From Stomoxys calcitrans (Eukaryota; Arthropoda; Insecta; Diptera; Muscidae): a DNA stretch of 64,000 nucleotides. The position numbers and the translations under genes were made by a program. Shown in pieces: positions 49,222-60,184 of this stretch (within the stretch, counting starts at the first letter, position 1; every line of letters begins with the position of its first letter). The notes under the pieces are model-generated. The model worked only from the letters and a program-made list of their open reading frames with translations. It had not been told where the DNA came from and searched no databases. The stretch lies in contig NC_081553.1 of the NCBI RefSeq assembly GCF_963082655.1, positions 38,715,445 through 38,779,444 on the forward strand. Direction: 5' to 3'.

Positions 49222-49827
49222 TATAAAGGGTGATTTTTTTGAGGTTAGGATTTTCATGCATTAGTATTTGACAGATCACGTGGGATTTCAGACATGGTGT
49301 CAAAGAGAAAGATGCTCAGTATGCTTTGACATTTCATCATGAATAGACTTACTAACGAGCAACGCTTGCAAATCATTGAATTTTATTACCAAAATCAGTG
49401 TTCGGTTCGAAATGTGTTCATTCACCGTTCAGCGATGAGGCTCATTTCTGGTTGAATGGCTACGTAAATAAGCAAAATTGCCGCATTTAGAGTGAAGAGC
49501 AACCAGAAGCCGTTCAAGAACTGCCCATGCATCCCGAAAAATGCACTGTTTGGTGTGGTTTGTACGCTGGTGGAATCATTGGACCGTATTTTTTCAAAGA
49601 TGCTGTTGGACGCAACGTTACGGTGAATGAACACATTTCGAACCGAACACTGATTTTGGTAATAAAATTCAATGATTTGCAAGCGTTTCTCGTTAGTAAG
49701 TCTATTCATGATGAAATGTCAAAGCATACTGAGCATCTTTCTCTTTGACACCATGTCTGAAATCCCACGTGATCTGTCAAATACTAATGCATGGAAATCC
49801 TAACCTCAAAAAAATCACCCTTTATAA
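49222..49827 (+). mobile_element. mariner-superfamily element, internally deleted, with long inverted ends
   Basis: The ends TATAAAGGGTGATTTTTTTG and its inverse (CAAAAAAATCACCCTTTATA) extend as inverted repeats of about 165 bp (49224-49391 and 49659-49825). The arms run through the transposase start codon into coding sequence. About 0.6 kb in total, much shorter than an intact element, with TA at both borders. The central part holds a piece of the catalytic region. Confidence 0.92.
49339..49640 (+). pseudogene. Remnant mariner-like transposase (N-terminus joined to central fragment)
   Basis: From ATG 49339 the frame reads MNRLTNEQRLQIIEFYYQNQ then CSVRNVFIH. After a deletion and frame change, 49428 on reads FSDEAHFWLNGYVNKQNCRI, a TAG stop (49488-49490), then ELPMHPEKCTVWCG and GGIIGPYFFKDA. 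From memory these match the N-terminal helix-turn-helix start and the DDE catalytic block (SDEAHFWLNG) of a mariner-type transposase common in insects. The intervening HTH/linker portion and the C-terminal third are gone. It is non-functional. Confidence 0.9.
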
Positions 49828-49829
49828 CC

Positions 49830-51010
49830 CTTTCCCAACCCATTCAATTGATTTTCCTATTGTTGGCCCTATAAAGCCAAAACATTTTTTAAACAATACT
49901 TGGGGGAATAATTTTAAATGCTTTTTAAAGCCATAAAGCAAAGATAAAGCATAGCCCTAAAAAACTCAATTGGGATCAATTAAAATTTTTTTTTTTTTTT
50001 TACGATTCGATTTACTCAGATGACTCCACTTGAAAATCATTATGGAATATCATTTTTATGTTATTTTAATCGATCATTTTATACCTCATAAAAATTTTTT
50101 TATATATTTCTTTTTCGTATAGGGATTTTAATTATTTGTTTATTATTTTCAAGGGGTCAATGGAAATCGATTGATCATTTATGGCGAGAAAGCTTTGAAC
50201 TTGTCTGCCACCCAAGATACGCAAGTAGTAAAAAATTAAAAAAAAATATATAATAAAATTTTACTTTTTAAAGGGTAAAGAATAGATGAAAATAATTAAC
50301 AATTAAGTGAAAATGAATAACACATGCAGGGAAAAGAGGCCAATTTAAAAGGCAAAGAGATAAGAAAACACTTGAAGGCTATGAGTGAACTCTTGCAATA
50401 AAAGGGGGGAGAAAAGCCATAAAAATTAAAATTTTTTTTATATGTAAGGGTTTCTAAGATTTTCTGTTCTGTTCTTTTCTTCTTATTTTGGTTTTTCTAT
50501 GTTTGCTGGGTATTATTCAAAACCGAACTATTTTAAAATTCAAGGCTTTGGGAAAAATGTCAACCGTATGCTTGGTGTGCTTTTATTTTATTTTTTTTTT
50601 AATTCAACAAAAATATTCCCTCATATTTAATAAAATTCACAGCACGCACTTTTTGAAAGCCATGCCATACAGTCAGTGTGTCCGTCAGTCAGTCAGTCAG
50701 TCAAAGCCAAGAAACTCAGTCCGCAAACCGTTTGTTAATCGAACAAAGACCATATTGCTTATAGACCCAAAAAAAAAAAGAAAATAAAAACACCAAAGAA
50801 GTTGTTGCCTGTCTTTTTTTTTAATTTTTAAAAAAAATTAAAAACAAAAAGCCAAGAAGCTTTAAAATTTATATTTATACATTTGAGCAGCAAACCTGGA
50901 AATTCAATTGTATATTTTGAAAAAAAGAAAGAATAATAACATCAACATATACACTGGGTTACAAAAGTCTACATAGGGAAACATTTGTAATTAGCTTGAA
51001 AAATGGTTTA
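49830..51010. other. Unique AT-rich intronic sequence
   Basis: It separates the two CAAGTCC arrays. Contains a T run at 49988-50000, a CAGT repeat at 50682-50702 and A/T runs near 50770-50860. No gene is supported. Confidence 0.5.
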
Positions 51011-51014
51011 GCTT

Positions 51015-52530
51015 TCTTAATGTAAACCAAAGACTCGATTGTTTGACGCATTTCACTGTCAAGTCCTCAAACATGGTGGTAGATAGTTCCCAAAAAGTCA
51101 ATACGCAACAATCTCCAAAAAAAAGTTTCACAAAACTCACAAAAGGTACTGATTTACCTTTAATCGTCCATTTGTTAAGTCTCCAAACTTAGGTATAATT
51201 TTTTTTCCAAAGTTTGAGGACCTGATTTTCTGATTTTTTTCCGTCAAGTCCTCAATTTTTTTTTTTTTAATCATACTCCGCAACTATCTCTAATATCGGA
51301 ACTAATAAGTATTTCCCCACAACACATAACGGAAGAACAGTTTTGTCAAGTCCTCAAACTTTCATCTGATCAAGTCCTAAAACTAAGGACTTGTTAAGTC
51401 CTCAAACTTTTTATTGGTCAAGTCCTCAGAGTTCTGATTTGTAAAGTGGACAAGCTACGGGTTTGTGAAGTGTTCAAACTTCTTACTTTTCTATTCCTAA
51501 ATTTTTGGAATTTTTAATGTCCTCAAACTTCGTACTGGTCAAGTCCTTTAATTCGTACTGGTAAAGTCCTCAAACTGCGGACTTGTGAAGTCCTCAAACT
51601 TCGTACTGGTTAAGTTTTAAATTTACGGTCTTGTCAAGTCCTCAAGCTACGCACTTGTTAAGTCCTCAAAGTTCTTATTAGTCAAGTCCTCAAACTTCTC
51701 ATTAGTTAAGTCCTCAGACTTCGGACTTGTAAAGTCCACAAGCCACGGGCTTGTGAAGTCTTCAAACTTCTCACTTATCCTCCACAAACTTCGTACTGGC
51801 CAAGTTTTCAAATTCATACTGGTCCAGTCCTCAAACTACGGACTTGTGAAGTCTTCAAACTTTGTACTGGTCAAGTTTTAAAACTACGGCCTTATCAAGT
51901 CCTCAAACTTCTAACTGGTCAAGTCCTCAAGCTACGGACTTGTGAAGTCCTCAAACTTCGGACTTATCAAGTCCTTAACCTTTGGAATTTTCAATTCGTC
52001 AAACCATGAACTTGTCAAGTACTCAAATCATGCACTCGTCAAATCTCCAAATTTCGTACTGGTCAAGTCCTTAAAATTTCGCACTGGTAAAGTGCTCAAA
52101 CATAGGAATTTTCAAGTCCCCAAACTATAGAGAAGTCAAGTCCTCAAACTTCGGATTTTGCATGTTCTCCAAAAACTGACTTGTCTAGTCATGAAACTCC
52201 ATACCCCCTTCATCAAGTCCTCAAACTTCGAATTTGTCAAGCTTTAAAACCAGATACTCGTCAAGTCCTTAAATTTCGTACTGGTCAAGTCCTCAAACGT
52301 TGGACCTCTCAAGCCCTCAAAGTACAGACTTGTCAAGCACTAAAATTTCGAATTTTTAAAGTCCTCAAACTCCAAACTTGTCAAGTCCTCAAACTTCGTA
52401 CTGATCAAGTCCTCAAACGTTGGACTTCTCAAGTCCTTAAATTGCGGATTGGTAAAATTTTAAATTTCGAACTGGTGAAGTCCTCAGACTTCGTGAAGAT
52501 CAAGCCTTCAAATTTTGGATTTTTCAAGTC
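51015..52530. repeat. Degenerate minisatellite, about 24-bp units on CAAGTCCTCAAACTTCG
   Basis: After one copy of the long unit (51030-51260), the sequence becomes a run of short units alternating CAAGTCCTCAAAC and (TT/TA)CGGACTTG or CGTACTGGT. CAAGTCC and GGACTTG are inverse, so units form small dyads. Length and sequence vary strongly between units. The apparent protein at 52181-52573 is a by-product. Confidence 0.92.
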
Positions 52531-52534
52531 CTTA

Positions 52535-53030
52535 TGCTATGGACTTGTCCTCAAATTATGCACTTGTCCTTAAGTTATGGACTTTTCCTCAAGTTATGCA
52601 CTTGTCCTCAAGTTATGGACTTGTGCTCAAGTTTTGGACTTGTCCTCAAGTTATGGAATTGTCCTCAAGTTATTGACTTCTTCTCAAGTTATGGACTTCT
52701 CCTCAAGTTATGGACTTGTCTTCAAGTTATGGACTTGTCTTCAAGTTATGGACTTGTCTTCAAGTTATGGACTTGTCCTCAACTTATCGACTTGTGCTCA
52801 AGTTATGGACTTTTCCTCAAGTTATGGACTTGTGCTCAAGTTATGGACTCAAGTTATGGACTTGTCGTCAAGTTATGGACTTGTGCTCAAGTTATGGACT
52901 TTTCCTCAAGTTATGGACTTGTCCTCAAGTTAAGGACTTTTCCTCAAGTTATGGACGTTTTCTCAAGTTATGGACTTGTCCTCAAGTTATGGACTTCTGC
53001 TCAAGTTATGAACTGGTCCAGTCCTCAAAC
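52535..53030. repeat. 19-bp minisatellite (ACTTGTCCTCAAGTTATGG)
   Basis: About 25 tandem 19-bp units containing the dyad ACTTG-TCCT-CAAGT. Because 19 is not divisible by 3 and the unit has few stops, all three plus frames stay open, giving a 200-codon frame at 52534-53136 with a 19-residue period. This is a repeat artefact, not a protein gene. Confidence 0.95.
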
Positions 53031-53225
53031 TTTGGGCATTTTTAGTCTCCAAACTTCAGACTTGTCAAGTCCTCAAACTTCAGACTTGTCAAGTCCTCAA
53101 ACTTCGGACTCCTCAAGTCCTCAAAATGTGGGATAGAACTTTTTTCCTTGAACTTCACATTTAAAAACTTGTCAAGTCCTCAAACTATAAACTTTTTAAA
53201 TCCTTATACTTCAAGTGTAAAGACT
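53030..53225. repeat. Degenerating end of the CAAGTCCTCAAA minisatellite
   Basis: The units return to the longer form with CTTGTCAAGTCCTCAAACTT, then decay into unique sequence by about 53225. Confidence 0.85.
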
Positions 53226-54889
53226 TTTGTCACCTAGTGTAAATGTTTAGAGAGCGTAAATTAAATCGAGGCCTCAAAGACGCTATGTAGTCTGCCCAAC
53301 TACTGAGGCTATATAGGCTGTGGTGGCGGCGGCGGTGGCTTCCAGAACTCCTGTGGTTTCCCATGAGCAGCCTTTGTTTAAAAATAAGCACACAAAAATC
53401 TACTCTCAAAACCAAAGCTTGCAGAGGACTCGAGCGAAAATATCATTCTTCCACAAACCTAACTCAGCTATTTAATAATTCATATTTCTTTTGGCTTGTT
53501 TTTGCTTTGCCCACCTCCATGGGGTTTTCAAAAGCGAAAGAGAAAATTAGTATGCCACCATCATGAGTTTGAAGCGTAGCATAGAAGCAAGGCTTAGAAA
53601 TTTCAGTTTACACATGATAGCCGTCGCCAGTCATTGCCTTAAAGCTAAGCGGCCATAATAATTTTCTGCATTTATTTTTCTACCATGTATAGGCACTAAG
53701 TCTAGACTATAGCTTTACTTAGACATACACACTGAGCGTCAGACAATGTCCGAAACTAAAATAGCCCTTTTACCAACAATTGACTATGACATTTTGACAT
53801 TTTCTTCGGCGGCCTTTGCATAAAAGAAGTCATTTTCCTGCACAATGATAATCACCTTTAGAATGTAATTATTGACGGCTTAGACTATAACTAGACATTT
53901 AAATTTATACATGGACTTTTAATAAGGCATATTAAATGAAAGACATCAAACAAAAAGAAGAAAAAAATGCAATAAATAAATAATTTGTCTTTAATTTAAT
54001 TGAAATTCATAAACGTTCCTTTGCCGTTTTTTTCTGTTTTGTTTCTAAAGACTTTTAAAAAAAACATTTTTTTTTTCATACGTTCCATTGTTACCTTGTT
54101 AAGTACTTTTGTCTGAATTGTTTGTTGTATTAAAAAGTAATTTTTGTGTGTTTCGCTTTTGTATAATGTATTTTTAATTATATTAATTACACCTCGATAA
54201 AAAACGTGCTTTCATTTGCATACCAACCAACAACGTACCAACCAGCCAGCGGAGACGAGTCAAAAAGCATTAAGACCCCACCAGTCATTCATACATACTG
54301 CGTTCCCAAGAAAACAGAAGACCTCCTGTTTGCCAAATGTTTAAAGATTCCTACTCGTTTTTGGGGTTTTTACTTTACAATGGAAGAAGGGAAAACGCAA
54401 CATAACGCAACAATGTTGAAATTATTTTTTTTTGGGTAGTTAAACCAAAAATCTACAAAGTGGTCATAAACAACTGTTTTTGGCATTTTATGGCATTTAA
54501 ATTGGAAAAAAGTTTTGGTGGTTATAAAAAAAAAGAGTAAAGTCTTGTAATTGAAGGTGGTCATCAATATTTTTTGAAAAATACATTTTTTGGGGTATGA
54601 AAAAAAAATCTTGTAATTGTAGAGGGAATTTTGTCGTATATTTTTAAATTATTGGTTTACTAACCCAAAACTTCTATTAAATTTTTTTTTGTATATATTT
54701 ATGTGTGTTTTATTTTATTTTTAGCCTTAGTAGCCAATGCTCATTTTTCCTACAAATCTTATATTTTACCATAGGTTTTGTGTGATTTAAATAAATAAAT
54801 TATTTTACTTTCTTTATTTTATTAAATTTTTATTTATTTTATTATTATTTTTATTGTTTTATATTTTTATTTTTGTTACAATTTTTAAT
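53226..54889. other. hth: Unique intronic sequence upstream of the hth exon
   Basis: No recognised mobile element in the 1.7 kb before the exon. 54580-54889 is very AT-rich. A CGG/GGTGGC tract lies at 53321-53340. Confidence 0.55.
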
Positions 54890-54965
54890 TTAATTTTCTT
54901 TAAAAATATTTTTTCATATTTACAAAATTTCTATAATGGTTTTTGTATCTTTTATCCATTTTCAG
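54890..54965 (+). promoter_or_regulatory. hth: 3' splice site (acceptor) of the hth exon
   Basis: A T-rich tract runs into CATTTTCAG directly before the exon. The upstream 70 bases are almost purely T and A with scattered C, as expected for a pyrimidine tract in this AT-rich intron. The AG at 54964-54965 puts the exon in the Homothorax reading frame. I cannot single out a branch point. Confidence 0.85.
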
Positions 54966-55089
54966 CGGCCTCCTAGTTCATCTTTATCATATGGTGGAGC
55001 CATGAATGAAGATGCTAGATCGCCGGGCGCTGGTAGTACACCTGGTCCTTTATCTCAACAACCACCTGTCCTAGATACATCAGACCCTG
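54966..55089 (+). CDS. hth: Internal coding exon of homothorax (MEIS-family TALE homeodomain protein), linker region
   Basis: Reading from the first base after a TTTTCAG acceptor (54959-54965), 41 codons are open. They begin RPPSSSLSYGG and continue AMNEDARSPGAGSTPGPL, then QQPPVLDTSDP. The exon ends one base into the next codon at a GGTAAGTG donor (GT at 55090), so it enters in phase 0 and leaves in phase 1. From memory, Drosophila Homothorax has nearly this segment, with D for E and A for V at two positions, between the HM domain that binds Extradenticle and the C-terminal homeodomain. The next residue there is Asp, which fits a split G|AY codon. The segment is low-complexity Ser/Pro/Gly linker with no catalytic or DNA-binding residues. 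The HM-domain and homeodomain exons are not in the window. An ATG upstream in the same frame (54936) is intronic and not a start. The protein acts in the nucleus as a transcriptional cofactor of Exd and Hox proteins. Confidence 0.9.
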
Positions 55090-55095
55090 GTAAGT
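55090..55095 (+). promoter_or_regulatory. hth: 5' splice site (donor) of the hth exon
   Basis: The exon ends CCTG and is followed by GTAAGT, a consensus U1-binding donor. Use of this site leaves a phase-1 end. If the intron were retained, the frame would run GKCQTNSLHL and stop at about 55121. Confidence 0.85.
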
Positions 55096-55237
55096 GCCAA
55101 ACAAACTCTTTGCATTTGTAATAATAAAACTAAAAAAAAGTTTAGGAAGGGAGAAAAAGCTCGGAAAGTAAAAAAAATAATGAAGAAATTATAAATCAAG
55201 TCTCAAAAAAAAAAATTTTTTTACTATCCCGAAAATA

Positions 55238-55310
55238 TTGGGTTGCCCAAAAAGTAATTGCGGATTTTTTAAAAGAAAGTAAATGCATTTTTAATAAAAC
55301 TTAGAATGAA
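55238..55310 (+). repeat. Truncated mariner MITE (left end only)
   Basis: It matches 29372-29444, from TTGGGTTGCCCAAAAAGTAA through AACTTAGAATGAA, then breaks off at the inverted subfamily B element. It lies about 150 bp downstream of the hth donor. Confidence 0.92.
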
Positions 55311-55862
55311 ATGACCGTTAAGTTCGGCCGTGTCGAACTTTGGATACCCACCACCCCGGGTATATATGGAAACCTTCTTTTCGTCACCCCCTCCCCCCCA
55401 CAGCAGCTGTATTTAATTTATGCCCCCATAGCCGCTGTATCGAAATATGGTTTATGGCCCCATAGCAGCTTTATCAAAATATGGTCTGATTTGTACCAAA
55501 TTCAACACGAATATTGTGAGGCCTAATAAGCCCATGTCATTGTTCAATTTTGCTAAACAAAATATTGGTCTTTTTGGTAGCCATATCCAAATATAGACCT
55601 ATCTGAACCATACACGACACCGGTGTCGAAAAGCCTAACATAAGTCACTGTTTCAAATTTCAGTGAAATAGGATTGTAAATGTGCTTTTTATGGGGCTAA
55701 ATCGAGAGATCGGTCTATATGGCAGCTATATCCACATCTGAACCGATCTGGGCCGAAATTTCCCAAATTTCGGCAAAATCGCACAACAAATGCGCCCATT
55801 ATGGGCCCAAGACCTTAAATTGAGAGATCGGTCTATATGGCAGCTATATCCAAATCTGATAT
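55311..55862 (-). mobile_element. Inverted, truncated subfamily B rolling-circle-like element
   Basis: On the plus strand it begins CGTTAAGTTCGGCC...GAACTTTGGATACCCACC, the inverse of the 3' end at 31700-31745, and continues into inverted internal units (AGATCGGTCTATATGGCAGC). It ends at about 55862, where the 333-353-bp array begins. Confidence 0.82.
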
Positions 55863-57600
55863 GTTTGCAACTTTGGTAACAACTTTTGAATCGATTTCTT
55901 ACATGGAACTTAACTCCAGTTAATTTTCTAAATGTCCTCAAAGTATTTGTAAAATGTCCCCAAAGTGAGTTAAGCAATTTGTGTTCAACTGTGCCTAAAA
56001 TTTTTGCTTCTAGTATCGAATTTAATATTCTACAACCAATTTTCCATAGACACCAACAATTTGTGCTTTTAGAAAAACTTTGACATATCTTCAAATTTTC
56101 ACGTAGACATGTCCCAAAAATTTCTCATTTACATGGAATATTCACTGGCAAATTTTTTGTATTTATAATATACCTAAGTTGGGCAAAAATTATATGTTTG
56201 AGCCCTTGGTAACATCTTTTGAACCGATTTCTTACATGGAACTTAACTCCAGTTCATTTTCTAAATGTCCTCAAAGTATATGTAGAATGTCCCCAAAGTG
56301 AGTAAAGCAATTTGTGATCAACTGTACCCATAAATTTTGCTTCTAGTGTCGAATTTAATATTCTACAACCAATTTTCCTTAGACTACCATAGACAATAAA
56401 AATTTTTGCCTCTAGAAAATCTTTGACATATCCCCACATTTTCATGTAGATATGTCCCAAACATTCTTCATTTACATGGAATATTCACTGGCAAATTTTT
56501 TGTACTTATAATATACCTAAGTTGGGCAAAAATTATATGTTTGAGCCCTTGGTAACAACTTTTGAACCGATTTCTTACATGGAACTTAACTCCAGTTCAT
56601 TTTCTAAATGTCCTCAAAGTATATGTAGAATGTCCCCAAAGTGTGTAAAGCAATGTGTGTTCTGTTGGTTAACTGTATCCAAAATTATTGCTTCTAGCCT
56701 CGAATTTAAAAATCTGCAACCAGTTTTCCATAGACTACAATAGACACCAACAATTTGTGCCTCTAGAAAATCTTTGACATATCCCCAAATTTTCACGTAG
56801 ACATGTCCCCAAACATTCTTCATTTACATGGAATATTTACGGGAAAATTTGTGTGTTTTTCTAATATACCTAAGTTGGGCAAAAATTATATGTTTGAGAT
56901 CTTGGTAACAGCTTTTGAACCGACTTCTTACATGGCACTTAACTCCAGTTCATTTTCTAAATGTCCTCAAAGTATTTGGAGAATGTCCCCAAAGTGAGTA
57001 AAGCAATTTGTGTTCAACTGTATCCAAAATTTTTGCTTCTAGCGTCGAATTCAATATTATACAATCAATTTTCCATAGACAACAACAATTTTTGCCTCTA
57101 GAAAATCTCTGACATATCCCCAAATTTTCACGTAGACATGTCCCCAAACATTCTTCATTTACATGGCATATTCACGGGCAAATTTTTTGTATTTCTAATA
57201 TAACTAAGCTGGGCAAAAACTAGATGTTTTAGATCTTGGTATCAACTTTAAACCGATTTCTTACATGGAACTTAACCCCAGATCATTTTCTAAATGTCCT
57301 TAAAGTATATGTTGAATGTCCCCAAAGTGTGTAAAGCAATGTGAGTTCAACTGTATCCAAAATTTTTGCTTCTAGCGTCGAATTTAATATTGTGCAACCA
57401 ATTTTCCTTAGACTACCACCGACAACAACAATTTTTGCCTCTATAAAATTTTTGACATATCCCCAAATTTTCACGTGACATGTCCCCAAACATTCTTTAT
57501 TTACATGTCCCCGAAAACATACACATATTGTCCTCAAACATGCTACATATACAAGATACCTAATTGTAGTCATTTACATGTCCCCAATCCACCACCACCA
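55862..57600. repeat. Five-copy tandem array, period 333-353 bp, with ATGTCC(T/C)CAAA blocks
   Basis: The anchor ACATGG(A/C)ACTTAACYCCAG occurs at 55901, 56234, 56577, 56930 and 57263. Units share AAATGTCCTCAAAGTAT, GAATGTCCCCAAAGTG, TTTTGCTTCTAG and TTCACGTAGACATGTCCC. The GTCCTCAAA core also defines the arrays at 47-53 kb on the other side of the exon. Degraded traces continue to about 58090. Confidence 0.93.
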
Positions 57601-57910
57601 CCGTAGCGCAGAGGTTAGCATGTCCGCCTATGACGCTGAACGCCTGGGTTCGAATCCTGGCTAGACCATTCGAAAAAAAATTTCAGCGGTGGTTTTCCCC
57701 GCCTAATTCTGACAACATTTGTGAGGTACTATGCCATGTAAAACTTCTCTCCGAAGAGGTGTCGCACTGCGGCACGCCGTTCGGACTCGGCTATGAAATA
57801 GAGGCCCTTATCATTGAGCATAAAACTTGAATGGACAGCACTCATTGATGTGTGAGAAGTTTGCCCCTGATCCTTAGTGGAATGTTTATGGGCAAAATTT
57901 GCAATTTTAA
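57600..57910 (+). mobile_element. tRNA-derived SINE, full length
   Basis: A box TAGCGCAGAGG at 57604-57614 and perfect B box GGTTCGAATCC at 57647-57657, then TTTCAGCGGTGGTTTTCCCC, GTGAGGTACTATGCCATGTA, GCGGCACGCCGTTCGGACTC and tail ATGGGCAAAATTTGCAATTT. It is the best reference copy in the window. It is inserted in the ATGTCCCC array, so a target duplication is hard to define. Confidence 0.93.
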
Positions 57911-58089
57911 ATGTCCCCTAACATTCCACATATAGAAAGTCCCCAAACTGAGTAAGAAACTATAGCTCTAATGGTCCCCGAAATGTATCACATGAAAGTG
58001 TTCAAGTCTCCTATACAATTTTTATGCCTGAAACTGTTTGTAGGCTATAGCCAAAGTTTAATTAAATGTCCCAAAAGCAAAATTGAATG

Positions 58090-60180
58090 TCTTCCAGCTG
58101 TACACTCTTTCTTCAAAGCCAACAAATAAAGTATTTTAAAAACACATTCATTCAAAGAAATGTCATTTCAAACTCAATATCAAAGATTTTCATCTTTTTC
58201 GCTCCTTAAACATAGTCTTTGTTTATATTTTGTATTTTACATTACACCCTCATCTCTTAGATGGCACATATCATACCCTTTTGAGGTATTCCACATTGAT
58301 TTTTGTCTCTCTGCCTCTATGGCAAATTAAAATTTATTTCGTATTAAAATCAACTTCATGTTTAACATAATAATTATAGGGTTTCTCCCACAACTAGTTT
58401 TCTTCGTCAGAGAAAAGACGGAGAAAAAACGGCCCTAAAACTGAAAATTATAATTCTTAATAATAATTGCCATGAAAAGAGATGAAGGCAGAAACGAGAG
58501 AGAGAAAGAGAGAGAGAGAGAATTAAAAGCCTGTTTGGTTTCGTTTCAATTTAACCGCAATCGACATTTTAATACCATAATGATAATGTTAAGGCCCTCT
58601 GAAACTAAGACCCATGCCCACAGAATTCATACAAATGGATGGATGGAAAAAGACCAGAACAATATTCTTAAACTAGAACCTATAATTATCTAAATAGACA
58701 GACGCAGCGCAACATGAGATGGGACCCCTCCAAAGAGAGACCCTCATCTTATTTGGAAATTAACGTAACAAAATAGACACCCAAAACCAAAACTGAAATC
58801 AACACTTTGGACATGTTGAACTCGAACACTCAAAAGTGTTGGCGTTTTTTTTTCCAACATAATTGTACAAAGCGTAAATAATTTCAATTAAAAATAAATT
58901 TCTATTTAATTTTATAATTATAGATGAATATGATAGAAATAGAAAAAATATTACATACACACATCAAAAATATGGTCATAGGGTATTCAAATGTATTTCG
59001 TTTTTTTCGAAAATTTCTGGTCCAACACCACTTTGGCCCAAAACAACCATTTGTTGATTGTTTTGAATGACATTTAAAAGTTTACATATTGGGTTTAAAA
59101 TTTGCCCGGTGACATTTTAATAAGTGTTAATAAGCAATTAACAATTATGGCCACATTTCGTTTTTTTTTTTTTTTTTTGTTCTTCTTGGGTTGATGAAAT
59201 GCCAAAGCATTTGATGATTGTCATGATGATGATGATTTTAACCCCTATTTATATGCATATGTTTCTCTGACCGTGGACTTATGGGGTTTGTCTAAATGTG
59301 TGCGATGTGTTGTGGTTTATTTTTATTTTTTTGGCATTTCTTTTTTATTTGCTTATACAACAAGCAAATAAACAAAATCAGCTGGAGGTTTCTGGTTTTT
59401 CCTTTTTGTTGTTGTTTTTTTTTTTTGCACCCCACATTGGTAATTGAGGGGTTAATTTCAATCAATGTCATTTGATGATGGCAAACGTTGACGCCGTGGT
59501 GTGCTTATTTTCCGCCCAACTGCCTACATGCTAGACGAGATGACTTATCAATCCACAAACACACATCAACATTTCCGAAAAAAAACCCAATACCCATGTT
59601 GCCATGAGCGGTTGTTATTTTTTGGCCACAACCCCTTTTTTACCTCCCGTCTTTACCTAACCAAAAAAAAGGACTTCCAATGCTGCAGTTTCAGGCTTTT
59701 GTTCTTATCTTTAACTTTACATACCATAAAATTGTAACATTTTAAAATGAATTCACTTTTCTCTCAATTGTTACAATTGCATACTTTTAGGGGTTGTAAG
59801 TGGTAAACTGGTCCCTTACTTGGATTTTATCTTTGTTTGTTGGTTTTAGAGCAATTGGTGTTGTGTTTTCTAGTTTTTGATTTCTTTTAATGCGATTAAA
59901 GATTTCCCTTTCTGTATGATTGCATTTTTTTTCGAATTTTCCGAAACCATGCTGGGTTTTTAAAATGTTTTTATAGTTACGTGTTGGTCGATGTTCCACT
60001 AGTGATCTGAAAACGAATTAATGTTTAAATTACTAAGCTGACGTTAATGGTGAAGGATTTGACAGTGATTGGAAATGCCCTACGAAACACAAGAAAATTA
60101 AAAAAAAATATGTAAAATATAAAATTTAACAAACGAAAATAAATAAAATTTCAAAATACAAATAAAAAAATAAGAATGAA
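58090..60180. other. Unique intronic sequence
   Basis: GA-rich tract at 58497-58521, poly-T at 59161-59179 and short GTT/ATG microsatellites. No gene or repeat family recognised. Confidence 0.5.
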
Positions 60181-60184
60181 CAAC

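Larger units (their letters stand above)
1..54965 (+). other. hth: Upstream hth intron (3' portion, at least 54.9 kb)
   Basis: No other segment before 54966 gave a conserved protein flanked by convincing splice sites, apart from decayed transposon fragments. Very long introns are known for hth in Drosophila. The 5' donor lies outside the window. The intron alternates unique AT-rich blocks with tandem arrays and transposable elements listed separately. An unrecognised micro-exon or intronic small gene cannot be excluded by eye. Confidence 0.75.

Noticed and set aside
52534..53136. 200-codon plus-strand open frame with 19-residue repeats
   Set aside because: All three plus frames are open across the same 19-bp minisatellite, so it reflects the repeat period, not selection on a protein.
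54936..54965. In-frame ATG upstream of the exon as an alternative start
   Set aside because: It lies in the pyrimidine tract of a strong acceptor, and the Homothorax similarity begins exactly at the exon border.
57600..57665. Possible true tRNA gene at the SINE head
   Set aside because: A and B boxes are good, but the sequence runs into SINE body and I see no acceptor-stem pairing. The same head recurs with the same body elsewhere.
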